Assembly (NCBI GenBank): GCA_947492995.1
Contig: CANLOU010000001.1
Location: 753,001 to 817,000 of the forward strand
Direction: 5' to 3'
DNA: 64,000 nucleotides
DNA from: an uncultured Litoreibacter sp.
GTDB lineage: Bacteria > Pseudomonadota > Alphaproteobacteria > Rhodobacterales > Rhodobacteraceae
The position numbers and the translations under genes were made by a program. This document shows, one piece after another, positions 29,631-39,125 of this stretch (the stretch's first letter is position 1; the number at the start of each line of letters is the position of its first letter). Below the pieces are notes generated by a model, which was not told the DNA's origin, made no database searches, and worked only from the letters and a program-made list of their open reading frames with translations.

Positions 29631-30341
29631 TCAAGGCTTGATCCGGTAATGATACCCGTCCTGCGCCCTCATGCCCAGCGAGGCGTAAAGTTCATTCGCC
29701 GCCTCATTTTGCTTGGTTACAAGCAGGCTGAAATCAGTGGCCCCGCGCGCAGCACCCCAATGCGCGGCGGCCACCATCAATGACGTCGCCAGCCCAAAGC
29801 GCCTTTGCGATACCGATATCTCCAACGCGTGGATCATCACGCAGCCCTCATGCAGGCCTGCATAGACCACGCCACCTGCCCTATCGTTCACCCGCCCGAG
29901 GATCGCTGTCCGCTCGCAGGTTGCCCGCTCCATAACGGCCACCCGGTCCACACCAATTCCCCCGTCGGCCCAGATATCCTTCGCCAGCTGCAGCGGCGGC
30001 CAGATGGGAAAAGCTGTCACGAGAGGCACGCTGCGGTCAGCCAAATGCGCAATTGGACAATGATACAGCAACGTGCGGTCGACCAGGTCATAGCCACTTT
30101 CAGCCAGCAAAGCGTCGTAGCGGTGATCGGGCGACAAGGTGAAGAGAACCTGCTGGCCCATCGCCTCCATCCGCGCCTCGGCCAACCGGATATCGTCAAG
30201 ATCGGGGTCGCAATCAGAGGACGCCGCCGTCACGCGTTTTCCGCCGCCGTTGCTTTGGCGGAACACCCAGGGCCCTTCGGCAATGCGGTTTTCGGGCGGC
30301 CAGGTCGCCTCCGCCACCGCAAAAAGTGCGGCCCGGTCCAT
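29631..30341 (-). CDS. GNAT-family N-acetyltransferase
   Basis: A 236-aa protein whose C-terminal half carries the GNAT acetyl-CoA-binding region: HALEISVSQRRFGLATSLMVAAAHWGAARGA (a variant Q/RxxGxG/A loop) and NEAANELYASLGMRAQDGYHYR. The N-terminal half is a second, degenerate GNAT-like region. Substrate is unknown. The start could be GTG at 30344, overlapping the upstream TGA, or ATG at 30341; I used the ATG. It is the second gene of the minus operon after the MoaB/CinA-like gene. Confidence 0.8.
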   Translation of the reverse strand: MDRAALFAVAEATWPPENRIAEGPWVFRQSNGGGKRVTAASSDCDPDLDDIRLAEARMEAMGQQVLFTLSPDHRYDALLAESGYDLVDRTLLYHCPIAHLADRSVPLVTAFPIWPPLQLAKDIWADGGIGVDRVAVMERATCERTAILGRVNDRAGGVVYAGLHEGCVMIHALEISVSQRRFGLATSLMVAAAHWGAARGATDFSLLVTKQNEAANELYASLGMRAQDGYHYRIKP

Positions 30342-31063
30342 CACAGCCCAAAAGCGTCTGAAAGTTTGGCCACCGCAGCAACCAAAGCGTCCCGATCCGG
30401 CCCGCGCACCACAATGTTTGACCCATAGACCCCATCCTTTTGAAATGGGTAGGAACCAAAGGACAGCTCTGGCAATTCTGCGGCAACGCGACCCAGCGGT
30501 CCGGCCAGATCGCCTTCGCCGCGTTCGACGCGAAGTGTCTCGGACAACAAGGGCGCGCCGCCGGTCAGCGTCGGCAGCACCGACGCCACCATCGCGTTGA
30601 ACACCTTTGGGACGCCTGCTATCACATGGACATTTCCAAGACTGAAACCCGGGGCGATGGATACGGGGTTGTCAATCAACACCGCCCCATCAGGAATGCG
30701 GGCCATGCGCTTGCGCGCGTCGTTGAATTCCATGCCCTGCCGCGCATAATGGGCGTCCAGCAGCGCATAAGCGTCGTCGCGCACATCGACATGCACCCCA
30801 AACGCATCCCCAATAGCGTCGGCGGTGATGTCGTCATGTGTCGGCCCAATCCCCCCCGACGTGAAGACATGGTCAAACTCTGATGACAGGGCCTGAACCG
30901 CTGTGACGATCCGATCATGATCGTCCGAGACGACGCGGACCTCAAGCAGGCTGATCCCCGCCTCTGTCAACGCCCCGGCCAGATGGTGCATGTTGGCGTC
31001 GCGCGTGCGGCCTGACAGGATTTCATCGCCAATCACAAGCATTGCGGCGGTTGGGTTTGCCAT
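30341..31063 (-). CDS. MoaB/CinA-type molybdopterin-binding domain protein
   Basis: A 240-aa protein with the MoaB/Mog fold at the N-terminus: LVIGDEILSGRTRDANM, FTSGGIGPTHDDIT and GFSLGNVHVIAGVPKVFNAM. This is the CinA N-terminal (COG1058) domain, which in CinA-type proteins is a nucleotide or ADP-ribose pyrophosphatase; here the deamidase domain is missing. So it is a stand-alone COG1058 protein, and molybdenum cofactor binding is not proven. The start at 31063 follows GAAGGAGAGCAC. It heads the operon with the GNAT, AhpD-like and OmpA-like genes. Confidence 0.83.
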   Translation of the reverse strand: MANPTAAMLVIGDEILSGRTRDANMHHLAGALTEAGISLLEVRVVSDDHDRIVTAVQALSSEFDHVFTSGGIGPTHDDITADAIGDAFGVHVDVRDDAYALLDAHYARQGMEFNDARKRMARIPDGAVLIDNPVSIAPGFSLGNVHVIAGVPKVFNAMVASVLPTLTGGAPLLSETLRVERGEGDLAGPLGRVAAELPELSFGSYPFQKDGVYGSNIVVRGPDRDALVAAVAKLSDAFGL

Positions 31064-31163
31064 AGTGCTCTCCTTCAATTGAAACGAGATGTAGCGCGGC
31101 GGGGTGGAAGCCGCCACCATTCTCTCCTATGTAGGCCGCAACACGACATCAAAGGCTTGCACG

Positions 31164-31979
31164 ATGGACGACACACACCGGGGACGCATCACCAAAGAAG
31201 GCATCCGCATCCACGAGGAAGCGGATTTCGCAGGCATGCATGCAGCAGGCAAATTGGCCGCGCAAATTCTCGACGATGTGGCCGCGCTTGTTGTGCCCGG
31301 CACGACGACAGCGGCGCTTGATAAGTTCATTGAAGACGAGGTCGTGAAGGCCGGTGCCAAGTCAGCGACCATCGGCTACAAAGGCTACAAACACGCGTCC
31401 TGCATCTCGGTGAACCATGTGGTCTGCCACGGCATCCCGGGGACCAAAACGCTGAAGGACGGTGACATCCTGAACATCGACGTCACGGTGATCGTTGACG
31501 GCTGGTTCGGCGACACATCCCGGATGTATGTCGCAGGCAAGCTGTCGCGCAAGACGGAACGGTTGATCCAGGTCACGCATGACGCGCTTTTCAAAGGTAT
31601 CGAGGCGGTCAAACCCGGCAACACGTTCGGCGATATTGGCCATGCGATCCAAGCCTATGTCGAAGCGCATCGGATGTCCGTCGTGCGTGACTTTTGCGGG
31701 CATGGGCTTGGCCGCGTCTTTCATGCGCCGCCGAACGTTCTGCACTATGGCAGGCCTGCCTCTGGCGCGATCTTGGAGGAGGGCATGTTCTTCACGATCG
31801 AGCCGATGGTGAACTTGGGCCGCCCCGAGACAAAGGTGCTGGCCGACGATTGGACCGCGGTGACAAGGGACAAATCTTTATCCGCACAATTCGAGCATTC
31901 CGTAGGTGTAACTGCAAATGGCGTCGAGATCTTCACCCTGTCACCTGCAGACAAATTTCACCCGACTTTCCGGCTTTAA
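31164..31979 (+). CDS. map: type I methionine aminopeptidase
   Basis: A 271-aa metallopeptidase that removes N-terminal Met from nascent proteins. Metal and substrate residues are seen in SVNHVVCHGIPG (His), DILNIDVTVIVDGWFGDTSRMY (two Asp), DFCGHGLGRVFH (His), FFTIEPMVNLG (Glu) and AQFEHSVGVT (Glu). It is of typical type Ia length, without an extension. The start at 31164 was chosen as the first Met in a conserved context. It is divergent from the COG1058 operon and sits 34 bp before radC, so the two may be cotranscribed. Confidence 0.96.
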   Translation: MDDTHRGRITKEGIRIHEEADFAGMHAAGKLAAQILDDVAALVVPGTTTAALDKFIEDEVVKAGAKSATIGYKGYKHASCISVNHVVCHGIPGTKTLKDGDILNIDVTVIVDGWFGDTSRMYVAGKLSRKTERLIQVTHDALFKGIEAVKPGNTFGDIGHAIQAYVEAHRMSVVRDFCGHGLGRVFHAPPNVLHYGRPASGAILEEGMFFTIEPMVNLGRPETKVLADDWTAVTRDKSLSAQFEHSVGVTANGVEIFTLSPADKFHPTFRL

Positions 31980-32013
31980 CCCCACTTTAAGTCGAATCGA
32001 CTGAATTGGGGGC

Positions 32014-32766
32014 ATGAGCCAAACCGCAATCCAGCATAGCGACACCTCCCTGCCCGGTTTCGAAGCCATACGGGTCCCTGCATATGAAAAGGGCGGCGAA
32101 GGCCTGCACGGTCACCGCACCCGCTTGCGGGAAAAATTCATGCAGCGCGGACCTGACGCCATCCCCGATGACGAAGTCCTAGAATTGGTTCTGTTCCGAG
32201 CGATCCCACGGCGCGAAGTCAGGTCGCTTGCCCGCAGGCTCCTCTATGAGTTTGGCGACTTTAACCGGGTTGTATGCTCCTCCCCTGCTCGTCTTTCGCA
32301 GGTTCAAGGTGTTGGGTCTGCGGTCATTCAAGAACTCAAGATCGTGCAGATTGCCGCGCAGCGTCTGGCCCGCGCAAAGGTGCTGCACCGCGAAGTCTTA
32401 TCCTGCTGGGAAGCGTTACTTGATTATTGCCAGACCCAAATGGCGCATCTTGAGGTGGAAGAATTTCGTATTCTCTACCTGGATCGGAAGAATATATTGA
32501 TCGCGGATGAACGTCAGGGGTCTGGAACGGTCGGACATGTTCCGGTCTTCCCGCGCGAAATTGTAAAACGCGCGCTGGAACTCAACGCATCAGCTTTTAT
32601 CATGGTCCACAATCACCCGTCCGGCGATCCAACACCGTCTGCCGCCGATGTGGCAATGACCAAAGCCATGTGCGAGGCGGGCAAGGCGCTTGATATCAAG
32701 CTGCATGACCATCTCATAATCGGAAAGTCCAACCACCTTTCGTTTAGATCAGAGGGGCTGCTTTAA
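32014..32766 (+). CDS. radC: RadC-family protein (JAMM domain)
   Basis: A 250-aa protein with an N-terminal helix-hairpin-helix region (LVLFRAIPRREVRSLARRLL and VQGVGSAVIQELK) and a C-terminal JAMM-type metalloprotease-like domain with the zinc motif MVHNHPSGDPTPSAAD. The old name DNA repair protein is historical; the biochemical role is unsettled. It contains the full HXHX7S/D pattern. Two gene-end elements follow it. Confidence 0.92.
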   Translation: MSQTAIQHSDTSLPGFEAIRVPAYEKGGEGLHGHRTRLREKFMQRGPDAIPDDEVLELVLFRAIPRREVRSLARRLLYEFGDFNRVVCSSPARLSQVQGVGSAVIQELKIVQIAAQRLARAKVLHREVLSCWEALLDYCQTQMAHLEVEEFRILYLDRKNILIADERQGSGTVGHVPVFPREIVKRALELNASAFIMVHNHPSGDPTPSAADVAMTKAMCEAGKALDIKLHDHLIIGKSNHLSFRSEGLL

Positions 32767-32770
32767 CGGC

Positions 32771-32834
32771 TTCCCATGTTTGAAAATATTCCGGGGGAGG
32801 AGCGTCAGCGACGGGGGCAGAGCCCCAGCCTGCG
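32771..32834. repeat. gene-end element with GGGGCAGAGCCCC hairpin, copy 1
   Basis: After radC come TTCCCATGTT, GAAAATAT and CCGGGGG, then GGGGCAGAGCCCC (32814-32826; 5-bp arms around AGA) and CTGCG. The GAAAATA, CGGGG and GGGGCAGAGCCCCA blocks recur in the same order after infB (62372-62412). The hairpin is not followed by a T run, so it is not a simple terminator. Confidence 0.5.
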
Positions 32835-32873
32835 TGGCGAACGCAAAACATCGAATGCGCCAAAGGCGTGCAA

Positions 32874-34415
32874 TCACTGAACCCACACTTCTACACGACG
32901 GTTGATCGCACGGCCCCAGGCGGTGTCGTCACACGCCATCGGCAGGGCTTCCCCAAAGGCGTCGGCCTGTAACTGAACGCGCGAGAAATCTGCGACAATC
33001 GCTGCCTCGCGGACCCTGTCCAAAACTAACCTTGCGCGCCGTAGCGCGAGCGCCTTGTTGGGACCCGCCGGCCCCTCGCCATCGCTAAAGCCCGTAAACA
33101 GAAGCGTTTTGCCGTCAAATTCACCAGCCTCCAACGCGCGGCTAAGCCGGAAGATGTTTTCGGTCGACTGGACATCCAACTTTGTGCCTGCCTCGAACCG
33201 GAAGGTCGTGGACAGGCGGTTGCGGTCGCGCAACGTATCGACCAACCGTTTCAGTTCCGACAAAGGCACCTCGTCGCCTACAGCACTGATTGCATGCGCC
33301 AGTCGGTCGCCTTGGGAATTAAAATCTGTCGTTGTGATCGCCTGATCGACAAACCCTGCCCGCCTGATAATCAGGTCCGCCGATGGGGACGAGGTGAATT
33401 CCAAAAACTGACGCGCGACCAACGGCAAGCGGCGCGCAGGCGTGTACATCATCAACGGCAGGGTCAGCGGGTAATCTTCGCTTCTTAAGGCGGCGATGGT
33501 CGGGGCCTGCTCAAATCCGCAGGATCCAGAAATCGCGATAGCGTCCGCATTTCCAATCTCGCTTAACGTGGTCAAACCGATGGCAAAGCTATCGGCCGCG
33601 ACGGCGTCGGCAAGGTCTTCCAAACCGCTATGCCGAATTGCGGTCTCAGATATTGTCTTGCCCGACGGCGTCAGAACACGGTTTTCAAAGGCCTCGAACA
33701 GGCCCACCGTTTCTGGCGGCGTCTGAACCATGATGGGCACTTCGGCACCCCCAATTTCTGACCAGTTCGCCACGGCCCCCGAAAACGCATCTGCAAGTTG
33801 TCCGATGGAAAGCGATTTTACCGGCTGCTCCGGCGCGACAATGGCAATCATGCCGTCCAACGCAACGACCCGCGCACGGCGGCCATCGACCAGGTTTCCA
33901 GAACCGGATTCGCGCGCCATACGAATTTCCCGAGGACGAGGCTCCCTCAGGACCAACGCAATATCGGCTGCCTCGGCGATCAGATCGGCAAAGCCTTCCG
34001 ATGTGGAGGTCCCGCTCAGTCCGAAACGCGCTTTGACGCGGTCACTGTCGCTCAGCACAAAGACCGATGACGTATCATCTGTAACCTCGCGGGTAAGTTT
34101 CAGGCCGTTGCGTTCCGCGAAAGCCTGGATCAACGCGGGCACCAACACGTCTGCCATGCGCCGTGTTCCTGAAAACCTCACCTCTGCGACAAACGCATTC
34201 AGGTCAGGGCAGCCGGGGCCTGCGCAAGTGACGCCCGCGCCGTCCAGCGTCAGGGGACCATACACGGTCTCCACGCGGTAGAATTCACCATCGTAGCTCA
34301 GCAAATTTCCTTCAATGCGGATTGATCCGTCCCGCGACGTCAATGCAACGTCTTGCGCCACTACAGGCGTGGCGCACAGAAGCGCTCCACAAAGGATGCG
34401 TTTGAAAAAGCCCAC
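32874..34415 (-). CDS. PstS-like substrate-binding / OmpA fusion protein
   Basis: A 513-aa exported protein (signal to about residue 20). The middle (about residues 80-360) is a PstS-like periplasmic binding domain: SGTRRMADVLVPAL, SDSDRVKARFGLSG and LTLPLMMYTPARRLPLVARQFLEF. The C-terminal ~130 residues are OmpA-like: LLFTGFSDGEGPAGPNKALALRRARLVLDRV and AINRRVEVWVQ. So a phosphate- or small-anion-binding domain is tied to peptidoglycan. No Pst permease genes are near. It lies downstream of secA and an unknown exported gene, in the same orientation. Confidence 0.83.
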   Translation of the reverse strand: MGFFKRILCGALLCATPVVAQDVALTSRDGSIRIEGNLLSYDGEFYRVETVYGPLTLDGAGVTCAGPGCPDLNAFVAEVRFSGTRRMADVLVPALIQAFAERNGLKLTREVTDDTSSVFVLSDSDRVKARFGLSGTSTSEGFADLIAEAADIALVLREPRPREIRMARESGSGNLVDGRRARVVALDGMIAIVAPEQPVKSLSIGQLADAFSGAVANWSEIGGAEVPIMVQTPPETVGLFEAFENRVLTPSGKTISETAIRHSGLEDLADAVAADSFAIGLTTLSEIGNADAIAISGSCGFEQAPTIAALRSEDYPLTLPLMMYTPARRLPLVARQFLEFTSSPSADLIIRRAGFVDQAITTTDFNSQGDRLAHAISAVGDEVPLSELKRLVDTLRDRNRLSTTFRFEAGTKLDVQSTENIFRLSRALEAGEFDGKTLLFTGFSDGEGPAGPNKALALRRARLVLDRVREAAIVADFSRVQLQADAFGEALPMACDDTAWGRAINRRVEVWVQ

Positions 34416-34428
34416 GAAACCGCCTGTT

Positions 34429-35274
34429 TTAGTTTGAGGCGAGTTTCAGGTCTTGAAGGATATTTTTCAACTCAAGATTGGTGCCGACGCGGTCGCAACC
34501 CGCAACAGCCAGCACCAAATCGTACCGCAGCTCAGGGACCTCTGGCATATGCTGAACAACATGACCTTTTCGGGGAACTCCGCAGTTTTGATCTGTGACA
34601 GCTGCCACCATCGACAGGCGGATCACCCCTGAACGCGCATCCGGGTCAATATGGTGCGACAGCACATCAACGGTACGGCCAGAGCCGTCTCCGAGTGTGA
34701 TCACATTTATGGGGAGATGCCGTGGAGCCTCCCCTTTCAGCTGCGCTTTGGTAACTCCATCCCACGCAAGGGCGACCCTTACAAAGTCCTTGAGTTCAGG
34801 CGCAACTACCTTGGTTGAAACCAAGGAATAATCATCGAAAATAGAGTCTATTTCAGCGTGATACGCCATTGCCGGCATTTCAAATGTCACTTCACCGGTC
34901 ATGGATAGCGAAACATCAAACACCACCGCCGCATAGGAAACCTGCACTTTTTCCTCCGGCCTGCAGGGCGCGGAAATGGTGACGCTCAGCAGGGCATCTT
35001 GCATCGGTTTGACCTGCAACGTTTCGGCGCATGGGATGCCGAATGCGTTTGCATCCGCCTGTGCGTCAACGGTGGCGCGGCTCAATGACACTGTCGAAGA
35101 GGTCGGGCGCGCTGCTTCTGAGGTGAACCGGATTGGGTGGGCATCGGGCAAGGAAAGCAGCGACGTATCAGCTGCTGACAACGGTGCCGGAATTGCCAGA
35201 GCCAGCGTGTCAGCCCAACTGGGCGACATGCAAAAAAACGTCGCGCAGAACACTGCGTTGGATAATTTGCCCAT
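34429..35274 (-). CDS. exported protein of unknown function
   Basis: A 281-aa protein with a signal peptide (cleavage near SWADT, about residue 22). The mature part is beta-rich and has cysteines in FGIPCAETLQ, ISAPCRPEEK, DQNCGVPRKG and AGCDRVG, four in all, which could form two disulfides. I do not recognise a family; roseobacter genomes carry similar proteins near secA, sometimes labelled translocase without evidence. It precedes the PstS/OmpA fusion by 13 bp and is probably cotranscribed with it. Confidence 0.72.
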   Translation of the reverse strand: MGKLSNAVFCATFFCMSPSWADTLALAIPAPLSAADTSLLSLPDAHPIRFTSEAARPTSSTVSLSRATVDAQADANAFGIPCAETLQVKPMQDALLSVTISAPCRPEEKVQVSYAAVVFDVSLSMTGEVTFEMPAMAYHAEIDSIFDDYSLVSTKVVAPELKDFVRVALAWDGVTKAQLKGEAPRHLPINVITLGDGSGRTVDVLSHHIDPDARSGVIRLSMVAAVTDQNCGVPRKGHVVQHMPEVPELRYDLVLAVAGCDRVGTNLELKNILQDLKLASN

Positions 35275-35341
35275 ATATGCCTCTCATGTCCGGTTGATCC
35301 GGTTTCTTGAGTGACTTCAGGAGTGGCGTCGAATTGTGGCG

Positions 35342-35368
35342 AAAATGTGGCGAAGCGGTCGCTCCGCC
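35342..35368 (-). terminator. candidate terminator downstream of secA
   Basis: An 8-bp stem with one G-U wobble (35349-35356 with 35361-35368) lies just past the secA stop; on the minus strand TTTT follows after a two-base gap. The short T tract makes it a weak call. Confidence 0.45.
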
Positions 35369-35377
35369 TTTATTTTC

Positions 35378-38074
35378 TTACCCCAGCTCACCATGGCAAT
35401 GTTTGAACTTCTTGCCGGACCCGCAGGGGCACATAGCGTTGCGACCAGGATTGCCCCACGTGCTGCGGTCGTTTTCATCAAAACCAGCAGCGGGTTCGTC
35501 GACCGCAGGCGCAGGCACATCAGCTACCGCGCCGGAGTTTGCCGCTTGTTGCTGTGCCAAATACTGCTGGATCATTTCCTGCTGTTGTTCTTCGGTCATC
35601 GGAATAACGCGCGACAACTTTTGCGAAACGTCTTCACGCAGCCCGTCCAACATCCCTTCGAACAATTGGAAGCTGTCATTTTTGTACTCGTTCAACGGGT
35701 CACGCTGCGCGTACCCGCGAAACCCGACGACGCTGCGCAAGTGTTCCAGCGCCAGCAGGTGTTCGCGCCATTTGCCATCAATGGTTTGCAGCAGGAACTG
35801 CTTTTCGATGTTGCGCATGTTTTCAGGACCAAAATCTGCGGCCTTCTTGGCCATGAATTCGTCGGTCGCTTTATACAGCCTTTCCGCGATTTCGTCGTTG
35901 TCGACGCCGTCTTCTTCGGCCCATTCAATGACCGGCACGTCAACGCCCAGCTTTTCCATCACCGCGACATACAGGCCTTGGGTGTCCCATTGGTCCGCAT
36001 AGGTTTTGGGCGGCATGTATTGGTCAACCAGATCGTCAACGACCTGATGGCGCATGTCCTGGGTGATCTCGCCGACTTCCTCGGCTTCCATGATCTCCAT
36101 GCGTTGACCAAAAATGGCCTTCCGCTGGTCGTTCATGACGTCATCGAATTTCAGCAACTGTTTGCGGATGTCGAAGTTACGACCTTCCACTTTGGCCTGC
36201 GCCTTTTCAAGGGACTTGTTCACCCATGGATGCGCAATCGCCTCGCCTTCTTTCATGCCAAGCGTGGACAGCATTTTGTCCAGACGCTCAGAGCCGAAGA
36301 TGCGCATCAGATCATCTTCCAAAGACAAGAAGAACGAGGAGCGCCCCGGGTCACCCTGACGACCAGACCGGCCACGCAGCTGGTTGTCGATGCGGCGGCT
36401 TTCATGGCGTTCCGTGGCAAGCACATACAGGCCACCGGCCGCTTTGACTTCTTCTTCAGCCTTGGACTGATCTTCTTCGATCTTCGCCCTGATGGCTTCG
36501 GGGTCACCCTCGGGATCAGCTGCCAGCGCATCCATGATCTTGAACTCGACGTTGCCGCCCAGCTTAATATCGGTGCCGCGCCCGGCCATGTTGGTCGCGA
36601 TGGTAACCGCGCCAAGCGTGCCGGCATTGGCAACGATCTCGGCTTCTTTTTCGTGCTGACGGGCGTTCAGCACGTTGTGCGGGACGCCAGCGGTCTTCAG
36701 CATTTCGGACAGCATTTCAGATTTTTCAATCGACGTGGTGCCAACCAGAACGGGTTGGCCCGTTTCATGCGACTTCTTGATCTCTTCAACGATGGCCGCG
36801 TATTTCTCTTCTGCGGTGCGGTAGATCGCATCATGCTCGTCGATACGCGCAATGGGTTTGTTGGTCGGCACTTCGACAACGCCAAGACCGTAAATCTCTG
36901 AAAATTCCTCAGCCTCGGTCGAGGCCGTGCCGGTCATGCCGGACAGTTTGGAATAAAGACGGAAATAGTTCTGGAAGGTCACAGAGGCCAGCGTGACGTT
37001 CTCAGGCTGGATTTCGCAGCCTTCTTTCGCTTCGATGGCCTGGTGCAAACCACCCGACAAGCGGCGGCCTTGCATCATGCGGCCGGTGAATTCGTCAACC
37101 AGCATCACCTGCCCGTCGCGCACCATATAGTCTTTGTCTTTGTGGAATGCCTTATGGGCTTTCATCGCTTCGGTTACATGGTGGACAAGCGTCGTGCTTT
37201 CCGGATCGTAAAGCGATTGCTCCTCCGGCATCAGGCCAAGTTGATGCAAACGCAACTCGAAGAATTCGTTGCCTTCATCGGACAGGGTAACCGCACGGGT
37301 TTTTTCGTCCAACTTATAGTGCTCTTCTTTGACCTCCGAAATCAGCTCGTTAATGCTGAGATACAAATCGCTCCGGTCTTGCGACGGGCCAGAAATAATC
37401 AAAGGGGTGCGCGCTTCGTCGATCAGGATCGAATCCACCTCATCCACAATCGCAAAGAAATGGCCGCGCTGGGACATTTCTTCGAGCGAGGATTTCATGT
37501 TGTCGCGCAGGTAATCAAACCCAAGCTCGTTGTTGGTCGCGTAGGTGACGTCGGCGGCATAGGCCACCTGCTTTTCGTCTTCAGGCTGCTGCGGGTAGAC
37601 CGCGCCAGTGGTCAGACCAAGCTGGCTGAACACGTTGCCCATCCATTCCGCATCGCGGCGCACCAGGTATTCGTTGACGGTCACGATGTGCACGCCCTTG
37701 CCCGCAAGCGCATTCAGATACGCGGGGAAACAGGCGACAAGGGTTTTACCCTCACCGGTCTTCATTTCCGAGATATTGCCTTGGTGCAGGAAGATCCCGC
37801 CCATCAGCTGCGTGTCAAAGGCCCGCAAACCAAGCGCGCGTTTCGCGGCTTCACGCACGTTGGCGAAGGCTTCGGGCAGCAGGTCATCGAGGCTTTCACC
37901 CTTCTGGGCGCGCATCGCCATGTCTTCGGTGCGCTGCTTGATCTCGTCATCCGAGAGCTTTTCAAACTCTTCTTCCAGCGCGTTGATCTTTGCCACCAGC
38001 GGGCGCACGGCCTTGACCTTGCGGTCATTCGGCGTGCCGAAAACCTTTTTGGAAATCGTTCCCAGACCCAGCAT
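35378..38074 (-). CDS. secA: preprotein translocase ATPase SecA
   Basis: An 898-aa motor that drives post-translational export through SecYEG. NBD1 has [11 protein letters not shown] (Walker A) and [16 protein letters not shown] (DEAD-like box), and NBD2 contains [18 protein letters not shown] and [11 protein letters not shown]. The C-terminal zinc site, [15 protein letters not shown], binds SecB and ribosomes. Length is normal. It is divergent from a PpiC-type isomerase gene, which also acts on exported proteins. The start at 38074 has no competing upstream Met. Confidence 0.98.
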   Translation of the reverse strand: MLGLGTISKKVFGTPNDRKVKAVRPLVAKINALEEEFEKLSDDEIKQRTEDMAMRAQKGESLDDLLPEAFANVREAAKRALGLRAFDTQLMGGIFLHQGNISEMKTGEGKTLVACFPAYLNALAGKGVHIVTVNEYLVRRDAEWMGNVFSQLGLTTGAVYPQQPEDEKQVAYAADVTYATNNELGFDYLRDNMKSSLEEMSQRGHFFAIVDEVDSILIDEARTPLIISGPSQDRSDLYLSINELISEVKEEHYKLDEKTRAVTLSDEGNEFFELRLHQLGLMPEEQSLYDPESTTLVHHVTEAMKAHKAFHKDKDYMVRDGQVMLVDEFTGRMMQGRRLSGGLHQAIEAKEGCEIQPENVTLASVTFQNYFRLYSKLSGMTGTASTEAEEFSEIYGLGVVEVPTNKPIARIDEHDAIYRTAEEKYAAIVEEIKKSHETGQPVLVGTTSIEKSEMLSEMLKTAGVPHNVLNARQHEKEAEIVANAGTLGAVTIATNMAGRGTDIKLGGNVEFKIMDALAADPEGDPEAIRAKIEEDQSKAEEEVKAAGGLYVLATERHESRRIDNQLRGRSGRQGDPGRSSFFLSLEDDLMRIFGSERLDKMLSTLGMKEGEAIAHPWVNKSLEKAQAKVEGRNFDIRKQLLKFDDVMNDQRKAIFGQRMEIMEAEEVGEITQDMRHQVVDDLVDQYMPPKTYADQWDTQGLYVAVMEKLGVDVPVIEWAEEDGVDNDEIAERLYKATDEFMAKKAADFGPENMRNIEKQFLLQTIDGKWREHLLALEHLRSVVGFRGYAQRDPLNEYKNDSFQLFEGMLDGLREDVSQKLSRVIPMTEEQQQEMIQQYLAQQQAANSGAVADVPAPAVDEPAAGFDENDRSTWGNPGRNAMCPCGSGKKFKHCHGELG

Positions 38075-38267
38075 ATTTTCTCTGCCTCACTGCGGCGCAT
38101 CCACGCCGCTTAACATCTTCGTGTGACGGTGCGTCTTGCCCTAAGGGGTCGCGCACCATATCTCGATGCTCAAGACAACGCCGCCTCAAGCCTAAAGTGA
38201 TGTAAGAGGCGGTCGTTATAGTGTCAACGGCGCGGGGGGTCCCGTGACCCAACAGGAGCCACGTTTC

Positions 38268-39107
38268 ATGGGCAAATTTACTACACTTCTACGTGCAACC
38301 GGCCTCGCGGTCAGCGTTGCGATGCCAGCCGCCGCGCAAGATGCCGACACGGTGCTTGCCACCGTGAACGGCACTGACATCACGCTTGGCCATATGATTG
38401 TGCTGCAACAGCGACTGCCTGAGCAATATCGCAACCTCGACGACAAGGTGCTTTACGATGGGATGCTGGACCAGCTGATCCAACAGACGGCTATGCAGCA
38501 GGCGGTTGCCGGTGACAGCGGGAAAGCGACCGACCTTGGGCTTGAAAACGAAGTGCGCGCGTTTCTTGCGGGCGAATATCTGTCCAAGCTGGGCCAGGAG
38601 CCAGTCGCGGACGCCGAGATCGAGGCCGCATATGAGGAACAATTTGGCGACTTCGTCGGCGCAGAAGAATTTAACGCGTCGCACATCCTTGTAGAAACCG
38701 AAGACGAGGCGAAAGAGCTGGTCACCATGCTTGAAGGTGGTGCCGATTTTGCAGAGCTGGCGAAAGAGAAATCCACCGGACCAAGCGGCCCGAATGGCGG
38801 CGCACTTGGCTGGTTCGGTACCGGCCAGATGGTCCCTGAGTTCGAGCAAGCGGTTATTGCGCTGGAAAATGGCGCGGTCTCTGCGCCGGTCAAAACCCAG
38901 TTTGGATGGCATGTGGTCAAGCGCAATGAAAGCCGTAACACAGAGGCGCCAACCTTGGACGCGGTAAGAGCGGATATTGAAAATAGCCTGCGCTCAGATG
39001 CGATTGAGGCTGGGATTGCGGCAATCATGGACACCGCCGAGGTGTCCCGGAATGAACAAGAGATTGATCCCTCCGTCATCCGCAATGTAGAGCTTTTGGA
39101 GAAATAA
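38268..39107 (+). CDS. periplasmic PpiC-type peptidyl-prolyl cis-trans isomerase
   Basis: A 279-aa protein with a signal peptide (AMPAAAQ, about residue 24), an N-terminal helical chaperone-like part and a parvulin domain: FNASHILVETEDEAKEL, GGADFAELAKEKSTGPSGPNGGALGWFGTGQMVPEFE and VKTQFGWHVVKRNE. Parvulins of this type assist folding of exported and outer-membrane proteins. The start at 38268 follows CAGGAG. It is divergent from secA and 18 bp before argJ. Confidence 0.92.
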   Translation: MGKFTTLLRATGLAVSVAMPAAAQDADTVLATVNGTDITLGHMIVLQQRLPEQYRNLDDKVLYDGMLDQLIQQTAMQQAVAGDSGKATDLGLENEVRAFLAGEYLSKLGQEPVADAEIEAAYEEQFGDFVGAEEFNASHILVETEDEAKELVTMLEGGADFAELAKEKSTGPSGPNGGALGWFGTGQMVPEFEQAVIALENGAVSAPVKTQFGWHVVKRNESRNTEAPTLDAVRADIENSLRSDAIEAGIAAIMDTAEVSRNEQEIDPSVIRNVELLEK

Positions 39108-39125
39108 ACTTCCAAAGGGCATGTC

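Noticed and set aside
35336-36901. A 521-codon open frame on the plus strand
   Set aside because: It lies antisense to secA, which is certain. There is no recognisable domain.
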